From Desulfovibrio desulfuricans (lineage in GTDB: Bacteria > Desulfobacterota > Desulfovibrionia > Desulfovibrionales > Desulfovibrionaceae), in the NCBI RefSeq assembly GCF_024460775.1, contig NZ_JANFYZ010000003.1, forward strand, positions 124,001 through 188,000: a DNA stretch of 64,000 nucleotides. Reading direction: 5' to 3'. The translations under genes were made by a program, and so were the position numbers. Below the pieces are notes generated by a model. That model searched no databases. It was not told the origin of the DNA and worked only from the letters and a program-made list of their open reading frames with translations. Position 1 is the first letter of the stretch. Each line of letters starts with the position of its first letter. Positions 53,218-62,136 of this stretch are shown in pieces.

Positions 53218-55266
53218 TTATTCAATATTTCTATAAATTTTATACAAAAATTCAATTGGATATACAGGAAACCCCGACACCAATTGTTTATTTGATGGAT
53301 CAAATATTGGATTGAGAATAGCAGACCACCCATTACTTACAACTAGGCGCATAAATTCATCAAACGCGTTGTCAGACAACAAACATGTGACTTCGTATGC
53401 CGGCATATTAAAATTTACATCAGCCCAATTACTGAGATAATTTTTAAACTCTAAAGGGTCACTCAGAATAAAAACTATTGATTCTTCCACAACAATTATC
53501 TCACTAGTTTCATAATTCCTGAGATAAAATAGTGGGGCATACCAACTGCCAGGTCGATTATATCTTTGTACAAGACGCTCTTCATAAAGCCGGACATATG
53601 CCTTCTCAACAGGAATTAACCTCTCTTTCCCCCCCACTGTAGCAAGCAACGTTGCTCGATCTCCAAATATCTTCGACTGTTCTGTGTAACAAAAAGGATT
53701 TTTCTTATATTTTTTTGCCTGTATCATGCAGTTAACAGTAAGCACCATTTCCTCAGCTTCTGATTTTGTTAAGCATTCTAAATTATTACGGCGACATGCT
53801 ATTTCTTCTGTCCCATCCTTTAACTTAAAAGCCACAAGATATTTTCCGTTGGCATCGCGTGGAGTTAATCCTCCCCAGCCGATATAGGCCCCAGCAAACC
53901 CATCACTAGGCAGCCCCATTTGCCCATTCATCGCGGCAGCCATCCAAGATTTGACGTCAAAGTTCATTAATTCTGGGTAATCATGAAAAAAAGGAAGTTG
54001 GATAGTTCCAAGGACTCTATCAGAGGGCTTTATACATTCAGGATGTATATTTCCTATACTCGGTTCATTTAAAGGACCAAGTTCAACTGTATACCCCTCG
54101 GAATGTAAATATCGCCCACAATGTAAGCATCGGAGCATTTCCTTGTTAGATAATGCGGCCATTTTCAAACGCCCTCTGTGAACTTCGGCTATTTGATCCG
54201 TTTCATAATCACCAGTAAGATTACTGTCGATAATATTTATGGCTAAATTTTCAGTGTCAACATAATGTTTTTTAATCAATCTCAACAATCCTGCCGCTGT
54301 TGCTGCCCTGAATATCAGCGGAATTGGCCCAGATCCTCCAAATAAAAAAGTCGTTTCTGAAAAGGATAGCCGTTCATTCCCTAGTTCATCAAATCTGTAA
54401 AACTCCATTATTGTAAATCCAGTTGGGAAGTATGAATCCTCTGGGACATCACAAAAAATAAATTCTTTTCCAACCAAAAAATCCATTTTCCCCATGTCAA
54501 CTTGAAAAAAATTATTTACCCGAGGGCTATCATTGATGTCTCTCCCTGCATGTTTAAATTTTTTGTATTCAGAAATAAAATTATCAACGATTATTGTCTT
54601 TCTTAATTTTGAAAATGAAATGCAATCTGAAATAATTTTACCCCAAATTGCATCTGGATTTTCATAACCATGCGAAGCTAAAGATAAAATTATTGCCTTC
54701 TCAAAAGCGTCACCACTTTCTACACTAATAATATTCACGCAAGACTTTTTAATTATCTTATCAACTATATTTTCACCACAGATTGGTTCAATTTTATTTA
54801 AAATACATATAATTTCTTTAATTATTTTTTTGAATTCCTGAGATTGATCTCTAAAGAAGAAACGTGACTCACAGCTAGAATATGCATTCAATGCTGTCCT
54901 AAGATCATAAATTACTTTTTTCGATGATCTCATACTTGTTGCAAGAATATATATATCAGAATCCTTTCCATTTAAGCAGTGCTGGCTTTTAAATTGGCTT
55001 AATACGGACTTTAAATCGCCATTTTTAGATAATGAGAAAGATATATTTACCTTAGCTTGTATATACACAGACCTTCCTGTATTTGTTTCCAATACAATAT
55101 CATCTATTTCCTCTGCGGTTTCAAAGCTCATTATTTTTATTTCTTCTGGACAAATAAAATCTGTGGACATGCCGCATATAGCCATTGCAAGAATAGATGC
55201 CGCAACCCGTGCTTGATAATCCGCGCCTGAAGAAACAGAAGCTCCTGCTCCAGAATTTGACTTCAT
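53218..55266 (-). CDS. Unknown AT-rich gene with nuclease-like N-terminus (defence candidate)
   Basis: A 682-residue protein with no signal or membrane segment. GGAGG precedes the ATG. Near the N-terminus, GADYQARVAASILAMAI is followed by IDDIVLE (D55/D56) and VYIQAKV (Q70, K72), the layout of PD-(D/E)xK nuclease domains at the front of many phage-defence proteins such as Cap4-type and Avs effectors. No P-loop is visible. C380-x2-C383 with H408-x2-C411 forms a likely zinc knuckle. The C-terminal third is unrecognised. The base composition is far more AT-rich than its neighbours, indicating transfer. Family membership is inference. Confidence 0.7.
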   Translation of the reverse strand: MKSNSGAGASVSSGADYQARVAASILAMAICGMSTDFICPEEIKIMSFETAEEIDDIVLETNTGRSVYIQAKVNISFSLSKNGDLKSVLSQFKSQHCLNGKDSDIYILATSMRSSKKVIYDLRTALNAYSSCESRFFFRDQSQEFKKIIKEIICILNKIEPICGENIVDKIIKKSCVNIISVESGDAFEKAIILSLASHGYENPDAIWGKIISDCISFSKLRKTIIVDNFISEYKKFKHAGRDINDSPRVNNFFQVDMGKMDFLVGKEFIFCDVPEDSYFPTGFTIMEFYRFDELGNERLSFSETTFLFGGSGPIPLIFRAATAAGLLRLIKKHYVDTENLAINIIDSNLTGDYETDQIAEVHRGRLKMAALSNKEMLRCLHCGRYLHSEGYTVELGPLNEPSIGNIHPECIKPSDRVLGTIQLPFFHDYPELMNFDVKSWMAAAMNGQMGLPSDGFAGAYIGWGGLTPRDANGKYLVAFKLKDGTEEIACRRNNLECLTKSEAEEMVLTVNCMIQAKKYKKNPFCYTEQSKIFGDRATLLATVGGKERLIPVEKAYVRLYEERLVQRYNRPGSWYAPLFYLRNYETSEIIVVEESIVFILSDPLEFKNYLSNWADVNFNMPAYEVTCLLSDNAFDEFMRLVVSNGWSAILNPIFDPSNKQLVSGFPVYPIEFLYKIYRNIE

Positions 55267-55655
55267 CGAACCTCCGCCTTCTAAAAATAGAAAAATTATA
55301 TTTATCGAAAATATGCTTTAAATACAATCTGAGGCATAGCAAACCGGTACCATTCCCTACAATAATTGGTAGTTGCAAAAAATCCAGCCCCCGCAATTAG
55401 CTAGACCAACTGATCAAAAAACAACGAAGCTGCAATACTCTTAAGACAGGATGATGTGCGACATATCTTCTGGAAACAAACTATACGGGAGAAGATTGGA
55501 GTCCTGACAACACCTCGTCAAGCAAACCCAATAGATATTGAGCAACCTTGCCGAATGCATGGCTGAAATGGATAGGCATAAGGGACACCAAAACTTCTGA
55601 TAAGCAATCCAGCGCCTCAAGCGAGGGGCAGGAATAAACAAATCCCCCGCGCAAA
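55267..55655. other. AT-rich flank between the transferred gene and dms operon
   Basis: The first part is the leader of the nuclease-like gene. A minus-strand stretch at about 55481-55640 reads as protein-like (LEALDCLSEVLVSLMP...) without a credible start or ribosome site, and may be a gene remnant. No direct repeat flanking the island gene was found by eye. Confidence 0.4.
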
Positions 55656-55687
55656 AACGGCCTGCCCGCAGTTGCGGACAGGCCGTT
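55656..55687 (-). terminator. Rho-independent terminator of the dms operon
   Basis: A 15-base stem (AACGGCCTGCCCGCA against TGCGGACAGGCCGTT, one wobble) with a GT loop; on the minus strand TTTTT follows. It lies 23 bases after the dmsC stop. Confidence 0.88.
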
Positions 55688-55709
55688 CACATAAGGAGTT
55701 GTCACCCCG

Positions 55710-56498
55710 TTAATAGGGCAAACCAAGGCCTGTTGCGGTGTGGATGGTATCCTTGAAAAAGACAATACGGCTGAGCAGCACGGCGCAGAGCACCAGCAGG
55801 CCAAGCGCGCAGGCGCGTTGCCGCGCAGCGTACGTCAGCCCAAAGGCCGCGCCCAGCAGCGCCAGCCCGCCCCAGAACAGGGGCGAAGCCAGCCACGCAT
55901 GGGCCGTGGCCTGCATGATCGTACCGCCGGAGGCCCACACGCAGGGCACAATCAGCAGTACCGCCATGAGCATGCCCAGAAACACCCGCAGCACCCCAAC
56001 CCGGTTTTGGGCAAAGGCCGCGCCCAGCGAAAGGCTGGTAAGGGCGAAGAGCAGCATGGGCACGCCGTTGCTGATGGCAGGCATGGAAATGACGGCATAG
56101 GTCATGCCCTGCATGATGATGCCCGCAAGCCCCGCCACGGCAGTGACTACGCACAGCAGGCGCGAAGGCTTGAAGCAGCAAAGGCAGGCCAGCGCGGCGA
56201 ACAGGCCGAATACCAGCCCTTCTCTGCTGAGCCAGGAGCCGCCCATGTTGGTGAGCGCCGTTGCGGCGCGCCAGGGCTGGGCCAGATGCAGCATGGAAGC
56301 CGCCAGCCCAAGCAGGGCGGCACCGGCCACAACGTACCATTCCTTACCGCCAAAAGGGCCAACCCCTGCGGCCTGTCCGGGGGCCGTGCCTACAGCCTTG
56401 TCAGCCGGGCGCAGCATTCCAAAAGCCGCAAATACGGCCATGCCCACGGCAAGCTGGGTAAGCACCGTAAAGAAGACAAGAGGGAATTCGTAATGCAT
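55710..56498 (-). CDS. dmsC: DmsC-type membrane anchor subunit
   Basis: A 262-residue membrane protein with eight hydrophobic segments (MHYEFPLVFFTVLTQLAVGMAVF... to TGLGLPY). AGGGGG precedes the ATG at 56498; the frame is open further upstream but runs antisense-like through dmsB. It anchors the periplasmic molybdoenzyme and oxidises menaquinol. The FKDTIHT ending resembles DmsC proteins. It starts 4 bases after dmsB. Confidence 0.87.
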   Translation of the reverse strand: MHYEFPLVFFTVLTQLAVGMAVFAAFGMLRPADKAVGTAPGQAAGVGPFGGKEWYVVAGAALLGLAASMLHLAQPWRAATALTNMGGSWLSREGLVFGLFAALACLCCFKPSRLLCVVTAVAGLAGIIMQGMTYAVISMPAISNGVPMLLFALTSLSLGAAFAQNRVGVLRVFLGMLMAVLLIVPCVWASGGTIMQATAHAWLASPLFWGGLALLGAAFGLTYAARQRACALGLLVLCAVLLSRIVFFKDTIHTATGLGLPY

Positions 56499-56502
56499 GG
56501 TT

Positions 56503-57060
56503 TTACCCCCTGACCTGACGCGGCATCCTGGGCAGGATAAACCGGGTGGAAGGATTAAGGCGCGGCATGGCGGGGTAGCCAGCCGGATTCTGCACGGCGT
56601 TGGTGTCGTCAAACTGCTCCAGATCCACAAGCTCCAGCGCGCCAGTGGGGCAACCCTGCACGCAGGCGGGCAACAGCCCGGCATCCAGGCGCTCATGGCA
56701 CATGCTGCATTTTTCCGCGTGCTTTTCCGCCTTGTTGAAGCGCGGCGCGCCGTAAGGGCAGGAGCGAATGCAGTTGGTGCAGCCGATGCAGGTTTCCTTG
56801 TGGTGCACGACCACGCCATCAGGCCGCTTTTCGTACGATGACGTAGGGCAGGCATCCATACAAGCGGGATGCTCGCAATGGTTGCACGCCAGCGAAAGAA
56901 AGGCCCTGTCGTGGTGCGGATAAATGGCCTCGTCCAGCGGATACACCTGCCGCCAGACCATATCCGGCTCGAGCTGGTTGAAGTTTTTGCAGGCCATGGC
57001 GCAAGAGCGGCAGCCAATGCACTTATCCATATCCATCAAAAACGCGCGTCTTTTACTCAT
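56503..57060 (-). CDS. dmsB: DmsB-type four-cluster iron-sulfur subunit
   Basis: A 185-residue protein with four four-cysteine motifs: CIGCRSCAMAC, CNHCEHPACMDACP, CIGCTNCIRSCP and CSMCHERLDAGLLPACVQGCP. It carries electrons from the membrane anchor to the molybdenum subunit. The start at 57060 (MSKRRAFLMDMDKCIG) has GGAGG upstream and overlaps the dmsA stop. It has no own signal peptide, so it is co-exported with the Tat-bearing DmsA. Confidence 0.93.
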   Translation of the reverse strand: MSKRRAFLMDMDKCIGCRSCAMACKNFNQLEPDMVWRQVYPLDEAIYPHHDRAFLSLACNHCEHPACMDACPTSSYEKRPDGVVVHHKETCIGCTNCIRSCPYGAPRFNKAEKHAEKCSMCHERLDAGLLPACVQGCPTGALELVDLEQFDDTNAVQNPAGYPAMPRLNPSTRFILPRMPRQVRG

Positions 57061-59327
57061 GCCAAGCCTCCGTTCACCGCAACCACGTCTGCAAACTGAT
57101 CGTGAATTGCAACACCCGGCGAACCGGTTTTCATGGCCCCCATGTCTGACGGGCAATCGTCCACAACATTCTGCACGTTAAAGTCGAGCTTGCGGAACCA
57201 TGCCTCGTACATGACCAGACAATCCGCGGCAACGTTGGTGCTGAGCCGCGCCCGCAGCCGCACCTCGCCGATGCCGTTGAATACCTTGACCATGCCCATA
57301 TCCCTGATGCCGCGCTCCTGCGCCGCCTTGGGGTGGATGTAGACATACGGCTCTGGATAGAAGTTTTCCATCCAGTCCAGATTGATAAACTGGGAGTGCA
57401 GGCCAAACTGCACATGCGGGGTCAGCAGCCGGAACGGCCCGGAGGCCTTGCGCCCTTCCACAAATTCGGGCAGGGCCTTGAAGCCGTTCTTGGCGCAGAG
57501 GTCGGACTTGAACTCGTACTTGCCCGAGGGAGTCTTGAAGGTGCCCTCCGGCCATGCGGCAGAGGATTTGCGTTTGGCCTTGACCGGCCCCTGACGCAGC
57601 GCCTCCCAGCCCGGGATGCCAAACAGGTCGTAAATGCCCTTGTTGCATTCCTTTGCCATCCATTCCTTGCCGTCCACTTCCTGCGGGAAGGTGCACGACC
57701 CGGCTTCCTTGCGATTCATGGCGCGGGAGAGGGCCGCCGCGATTTCGATGTTCGAGCGCGCCTCGTGCATGGGCTTGATGGCCTGCTCGTTGAGCGAAAG
57801 CCAGTAGTGCCAGTATGATACGTTGATCGTCCATTCCTCAAAAAGCGTTGTCACCGGCAGCACTATGTCGGAATGGCGCACGGTTTCCGTAAAGAACTGC
57901 TCAACGGAGACAACCATATCCAGCTTTTTGAAAGCCCGTTCCAGCTTGTTGCGGTCAAAATCCTGCGCAAAGGGATTTTTGCAGGATACCCAGAGCATTT
58001 TCAGCTCGGGATCCTTGGCATCCAGAATTTCCTGGGCAATCCTGTTGATGTTCAGCGAGCGGTCGGTATAGGCGGCCTTTTCCCCGCCGCCAAAGTCAAA
58101 TTCGCCCTTGGGGCCGCCGCCGCCCACAAAACCCTTGGAGCCTGCGGGGCGCTGCTGCGTCATGGCGTGGTAGTTGAAACCCCAGGTTTGCAAATGCCCG
58201 TAGCGTGCGCCGCCGCCCTCAACGCCCACGTTACCTGTCATGGCCACAAAGGCATCCACGGCGCGCACCATGGCCCCGCCGTTGGTGTGGCGCTGCATGC
58301 CGTAGCCAATCCACACTGTCGCGGGGTGGGCCGAAGCAAATTCTTCCGTCACCGCGCGGATTTCATGGGCGGGTACGCCAGAAACCTGCGCCGCCCACTC
58401 CACGGTGACGTTGGCCCGCAGATAGGCCGCAAATTCGTCAAAACCCACGGCCCGGTTTTTGACAAAATCCTGATCCACAAGTCCGGAATCCAGCAGATGG
58501 CGGGCCATGCCGAGCGCCAGCGCGCCATCGCCGCCAGCGCGCACCTGCCAGTACACATCGCCCTTGGCCGCAGTCTGGGTAAAGATGGGGTCAATAACCA
58601 CCACCTTGGCGCCCTTCTGCCGGGCCTCGTAGATGTACTTCATGGTGTGCATGGAACACCACGCCGGGTTTGCGCCCCACACAATGATGTACTTGGCCTT
58701 GACCATGTCTTCCGGGTCATTGCACCACATGTCGCCGAAGTCGTAGTTCTGGGCGTCAATGCCTGCAGGCCAGCAGGGCGTGCCCACAAAGCGGCTGGTG
58801 TAGCCGAGGGAAGACATCATGCCTTCCACGCCGTAGTTGGTGATGCCGAAATTGCCGGAATATTTGGTAAGTCCCAGCCCCAGCAGGTTGCCGTCCTTTT
58901 TCTTCAACTCCAGAATCTTGTCTGAAATCCGGTCCATGGCCTCGTCCCAGCTGATTCTGCGCCAGTTGCCCGAGCCGCGGCCCTCCTGAATCATGGGATA
59001 CTTGATGCGGTCAGGGCTGTAGACCCGCCGGGGGTAGGAATAGCCCTTTACGCACAAGGCCCCCTGAGTGAAGGAGGATTCCGGCGCGCCCTCCACAAAC
59101 TGCACGATGCCGTCCTTGACGTAGGTCTTAATGCTGCATGTATCGTAGCAGTTGCGGGGGCAGGCGTTGCGAAACACCTGATAGACCGAGGGGTCAAAGG
59201 GTTTTGCCTCGCTGCGCGCAGGCAGGAGCAGCGAACCGGAAACGCCGCCAAGCGCGCCCGCAGCCCCGGTCGCCAGCAATCCTTTAAGGAAGCCGCGCCG
59301 TTCTTTTGAGCAGTCAGATTTATGCAT
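57057..59327 (-). CDS. dmsA: DMSO-reductase-family molybdopterin catalytic subunit
   Basis: A 756-residue protein, exported by Tat (KERRGFLKGLLATGAAGALGG). The [4Fe-4S] motif C-x3-C-x3-C...C is in CPRNCYDTCSIK and GALCVKG. Bis-MGD-binding segments (WGANPAWCSMHTMKYIYEARQKGAKVVVIDP, IGYGMQRHTNGG) and the C-terminal dinucleotide domain are complete. AAGGAG sits 5 bases before the ATG at 59327. The substrate is unsettled: the neighbours are of DMSO-reductase type, but the region FVGTPCWPAGIDAQNYDFGD near the metal site differs from E. coli DmsA, so another oxyanion or N-/S-oxide is possible. Confidence 0.9.
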   Translation of the reverse strand: MHKSDCSKERRGFLKGLLATGAAGALGGVSGSLLLPARSEAKPFDPSVYQVFRNACPRNCYDTCSIKTYVKDGIVQFVEGAPESSFTQGALCVKGYSYPRRVYSPDRIKYPMIQEGRGSGNWRRISWDEAMDRISDKILELKKKDGNLLGLGLTKYSGNFGITNYGVEGMMSSLGYTSRFVGTPCWPAGIDAQNYDFGDMWCNDPEDMVKAKYIIVWGANPAWCSMHTMKYIYEARQKGAKVVVIDPIFTQTAAKGDVYWQVRAGGDGALALGMARHLLDSGLVDQDFVKNRAVGFDEFAAYLRANVTVEWAAQVSGVPAHEIRAVTEEFASAHPATVWIGYGMQRHTNGGAMVRAVDAFVAMTGNVGVEGGGARYGHLQTWGFNYHAMTQQRPAGSKGFVGGGGPKGEFDFGGGEKAAYTDRSLNINRIAQEILDAKDPELKMLWVSCKNPFAQDFDRNKLERAFKKLDMVVSVEQFFTETVRHSDIVLPVTTLFEEWTINVSYWHYWLSLNEQAIKPMHEARSNIEIAAALSRAMNRKEAGSCTFPQEVDGKEWMAKECNKGIYDLFGIPGWEALRQGPVKAKRKSSAAWPEGTFKTPSGKYEFKSDLCAKNGFKALPEFVEGRKASGPFRLLTPHVQFGLHSQFINLDWMENFYPEPYVYIHPKAAQERGIRDMGMVKVFNGIGEVRLRARLSTNVAADCLVMYEAWFRKLDFNVQNVVDDCPSDMGAMKTGSPGVAIHDQFADVVAVNGGLA

Positions 59328-59880
59328 ACATACTCCTTTGCGTGCAATGACACAGCCAATATTCAAGACAGCGCAGAGCCGCCTGTATTGTGGGCGTGGG
59401 CGCGTCCGTCCCTGCCCTTTCCACAAATGCGGGGAGCCACCGCGCCATGTGCTCATCCACAAGCCAGGCAAGGGCTTCGCGGGCATGGGCGCGCAAGTGC
59501 TCACCGCGCTCGGGGCGCAGCAGCAAGGTCAGCATCATCCAGACCTCCAACTCGCAGGCGATAAAGTCGTCCGGCTGGCCCTCCGGCGCGGCAAGGCCAA
59601 GGGCTTGCAGCATTTCGCGCATGTCTGCCGCGGCATTGCCCATAAGCCGAGGTTCCACCTCCAGATACACCGAGGCGTAGGGCGGCGCGGGCACGGCCTG
59701 CGGTCCCACAAACAGCCGGTTAAAGGCGTATTCTTCCGCCTGCCAGTTTATGCTGTCGGGCAGGATTTCCACGGGCGCAAAGCGCGTGGCCGCCGCAGCC
59801 AGCGCCTCAGCATTTGTGCTGCTAAAAAAATCGCGCAAGGCCTGAGCCAGGGTCTGCATTTCTGGTAATGATGGGGACAT
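59320..59880 (-). CDS. TorD/DmsD-family molybdoenzyme chaperone
   Basis: A 186-residue, all-helical protein with the family motifs EEYAFNRLFVGP, PPYASVYLE and CELEVWMMLTLLL. It binds the Tat signal of the catalytic subunit and helps cofactor insertion. GGAGG lies upstream of the ATG. Its end overlaps the dmsA start by 8 bases, so it is the first gene of the torD-dmsABC operon. Confidence 0.88.
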   Translation of the reverse strand: MSPSLPEMQTLAQALRDFFSSTNAEALAAAATRFAPVEILPDSINWQAEEYAFNRLFVGPQAVPAPPYASVYLEVEPRLMGNAAADMREMLQALGLAAPEGQPDDFIACELEVWMMLTLLLRPERGEHLRAHAREALAWLVDEHMARWLPAFVERAGTDAPTPTIQAALRCLEYWLCHCTQRSMYA

Positions 59881-59987
59881 TCAAGCCTCCGGGCAGGATG
59901 CCTCAAGCGGGGCATCACGAGCATTTTGATACGTTATTAAAATGCCCGCTCTGTGTGTAGTGCGCCAGAGTGAATGTTTGGTGAGAG

Positions 59988-60018
59988 ATCGGGTATACAG
60001 CTATACCCGATTAATCGG
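59988..60018. promoter_or_regulatory. Overlapping palindromes upstream of torD-dmsABC (operator candidate)
   Basis: ATCGGGTATA (59988-59997) pairs with TATACCCGAT (60002-60011) around a 4-base centre. A second palindrome, CCGATTAATCGG, covers 60007-60018. They lie 108-138 bases before the torD start and 74 bases after the LuxR-type gene, with no T-run, so a dimeric regulator site is more likely than a terminator. Confidence 0.55.
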
Positions 60019-60091
60019 AATTGGGTAGGAAGGGGAAAACGAAGGAGCGAAGTGAGGAAGCGCCGGGCTGCGGATGCAATCCGGCAGAGCC

Positions 60092-61516
60092 TCAGGCCTG
60101 ACTGGTAATCAGGTACATGGCAAGCTGGGTATCGTGCCCGCGCACGCCAAGTTTGCGGCGGATGTTTCTGCGGTGGGTCTGCACTGTCTCCGGCGAAATG
60201 CGCAGGATGGCGGCAATCTCCTTGGTCGTGCGCCCGGTCTGGATCCACTGGCAGATTTTAAGTTCGGCGAGGGTCAGCTTGCCCAGCCCCTTGTCTTTAA
60301 CCATCTGCTCCTGCGCGGAACCTGTGCCGCCAAGGATGCGCTCAAGCTGCTCGCGCGCAAGCTCGATTCCCTGTTTGCGAGCCGCTGCATCCTGCTCCCT
60401 GCCCAGCTCCGCCAGGGCGGGCCACAGGAAGCTGCGCACGTTTTCGGCCAGCTCATCGCTCTGCTGGCAGCGTTCTTCCTCTACATGCCGCAGCACGTTG
60501 CGCAGAGTGATGTTCAGCTCTTCAAGGCGCTGCTTTTCCTGCTGAAGATCCTGCGTTTGCCGCTGCACCGCGTCTTCGAGCATTTCCCTGTGCAGCACGT
60601 GCGGCGTTATGTTGTTCAGCAGCAACAAAAAGTCGCCGGAGCTTGCCATGCTCAGATCGCCCAGCGAGGCCATGGAAAGCCGGAACACCAAGCCATTGCC
60701 AAAGGGCGAAATCTCGACAGTCTGCCCCACCTTGTAGCGGGCAAAGAATGTTTTTGCGTCTGTTTCTTCCAGGCCGAGAGCATCCCAGACGTATTTGTTT
60801 TCAAGATTCTCGCCCGCGTACTGCCGCAAGGAGCGGTTAGCGGTGACTATGCGGCAGGCGGAATTCATGACCAGCACGCCGTCGGATGTGGCGTTGAACA
60901 CGTTTTCAAAGCGGCATTTTTCAACGGTCAGCAGGCGAAACAGCTCGTCCTGATCAAAGGTGTGGGCGCACTGGGCCGCCTGCATGCAGGTTTCCATCCA
61001 CACAATTTCAAAAGCCTGACTGTAAACCTCCACCAGCCGCGCAGCCAGGGCCGCTGCGCGCTCCGTTACCTCAGGGGCGAGGCGCGGCAGGGCCTCAAGG
61101 GCATCCTGCACCGCCAGCGTGAAGGTCTTGTAGCAGCCCAGAAACATGCTGCTGGTGATGCCCCGCCGCAGATGGCGCAGACCCGAGCTTTTCAGTGCGT
61201 CGGCCCAGCCGTCGGCATTGGTGCGCAGCGTTTCGAACGAAGGCGGCGTGTTGCGGTCGGCATGGCCTTTCATCGCGTCCAGCAGTCCGTCGCAGGAGGT
61301 CATGCAGTCCTCCCGCCGGGCTGTGGTAAAGGACAGGTAGCCCGCAGCTTTCATGCGCAGCGTCCACTGCCCGAGAAAAACCTCGGCGCAGTCGTCAAAG
61401 TGGTTCACCGCGCCAAGCGCGCACCGCCACTCTTCGCCGCTCAGGTCAAAAAGACCGGAAGACGCATTCTGCTCCGCTAGGTGGGATGTATGACTATCGG
61501 GGGTCGCTTTTGACAT
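60092..61516 (-). CDS. PAS-LuxR one-component transcriptional regulator
   Basis: A 474-residue protein. The start at 61516 (MSKATPDSHTSH) follows AAGG by 6 bases; the frame stays open to 61978 without supported starts. A helical N-terminal region of ~230 residues precedes a PAS domain (FENVFNATSDGVLVMNSACRIVTANRSL), a coiled coil (QRQTQDLQQEKQRLEELN) and a C-terminal LuxR helix-turn-helix (LAELKICQWIQTGRTTKEIAAILRISPETVQTHRRNIRRKLGV). It has no receiver domain, so it senses directly. It is transcribed towards torD-dmsABC and probably controls it. Confidence 0.88.
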   Translation of the reverse strand: MSKATPDSHTSHLAEQNASSGLFDLSGEEWRCALGAVNHFDDCAEVFLGQWTLRMKAAGYLSFTTARREDCMTSCDGLLDAMKGHADRNTPPSFETLRTNADGWADALKSSGLRHLRRGITSSMFLGCYKTFTLAVQDALEALPRLAPEVTERAAALAARLVEVYSQAFEIVWMETCMQAAQCAHTFDQDELFRLLTVEKCRFENVFNATSDGVLVMNSACRIVTANRSLRQYAGENLENKYVWDALGLEETDAKTFFARYKVGQTVEISPFGNGLVFRLSMASLGDLSMASSGDFLLLLNNITPHVLHREMLEDAVQRQTQDLQQEKQRLEELNITLRNVLRHVEEERCQQSDELAENVRSFLWPALAELGREQDAAARKQGIELAREQLERILGGTGSAQEQMVKDKGLGKLTLAELKICQWIQTGRTTKEIAAILRISPETVQTHRRNIRRKLGVRGHDTQLAMYLITSQA

Positions 61517-61871
61517 GGCTGCCTTAACGCGCATGGGGCTTGCAAAAAGGGCTGCGCGGGATTCAGGGCAAGGACAGGTTGCGGGCGTGAAACAGATCGC
61601 GGACATGGGACGGGTGCGGCATGCGCCAATGATTACCGGGAACGCATGAACCTTACAAAAATGTGACGCACAATCACTCTTTCTGTCAAGAGAGTGAAAG
61701 GCCAGTGCGCGCGTGACAGACAAAAGGCTTGCAATAAATGCAGTTATGGGCGCTGCCGCCCATATGCATGGCAGGAAGGAATGGGCATAAGGGGCGCAGG
61801 GAGCACTTATATAAAATCTGCCCCCACAGATAAGGGGCCAAGAAGGGGCCAGAGAATCATATAAACAGAAA
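61517..61871. other. Intergenic region between luxR-type gene and the tRNA remnant
   Basis: This is the upstream region of the regulator. The frame across it continues the regulator ORF but shows no credible protein. I saw no RNA gene or clear promoter. Confidence 0.45.
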
Positions 61872-61902
61872 AAGGACTCATGCAAATCATGCATAAGTCC
61901 TT
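61872..61902 (-). terminator. tRNA-Phe terminator left in place
   Basis: On the minus strand, arms AAGGACTTATGCA and TGCATGAGTCCTT with a 5-base loop are followed by TTTCTG. It lies just beyond the CCA end of the tRNA fragment, as expected for the original tRNA transcript end. Confidence 0.75.
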
Positions 61903-61912
61903 GAAATCTATA

Positions 61913-61965
61913 TGGTGCCGAGGGACAGAATTGAACTGCCGACACGGGGATTTTCAGTCCCCTGC
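61913..61965 (-). other. 3' fragment of tRNA-Phe(GAA): attachment site (attL)
   Basis: Read on minus, the fragment starts in the anticodon stem-loop (GGGGA-CTGAAAA-TCCCC, anticodon GAA), then the variable loop, the T arm with GTTCAATTC, the acceptor strand and an encoded CCA. The 5' half (D arm) is absent. A tyrosine integrase gene follows at 62137. This is the usual mark of an island inserted in a tRNA 3' end; the complete tRNA should be at the other end of the island, right of the window. Confidence 0.85.
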
Positions 61966-62136
61966 AACACATTTTCACTGGGATTCACACAGCTTCATAA
62001 TACCCAATATCATGTTGACAAACAAGCACCTTACGGCCATTTTCACCTTCATAGAGGTTCACACAAAAACACCCACTTTCAGCCGCTTTTGGGGGAGAGG
62101 AGGGGGAGAGGATTCCCGTACAAGGGAGGGGGCGCA

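Noticed and set aside
61913-61990. Complete tRNA-Phe gene
   Set aside because: Only the 3' part from the anticodon stem to CCA is present. The sequence beyond 61965 does not form a D arm or acceptor 5' strand.
61912-62136. N-terminal extension of the integrase (MVPRDRIELPTRGFSV...)
   Set aside because: This is the translation of the tRNA-Phe fragment, a well-known annotation artefact. The GTG at 62137 has a proper ribosome site.
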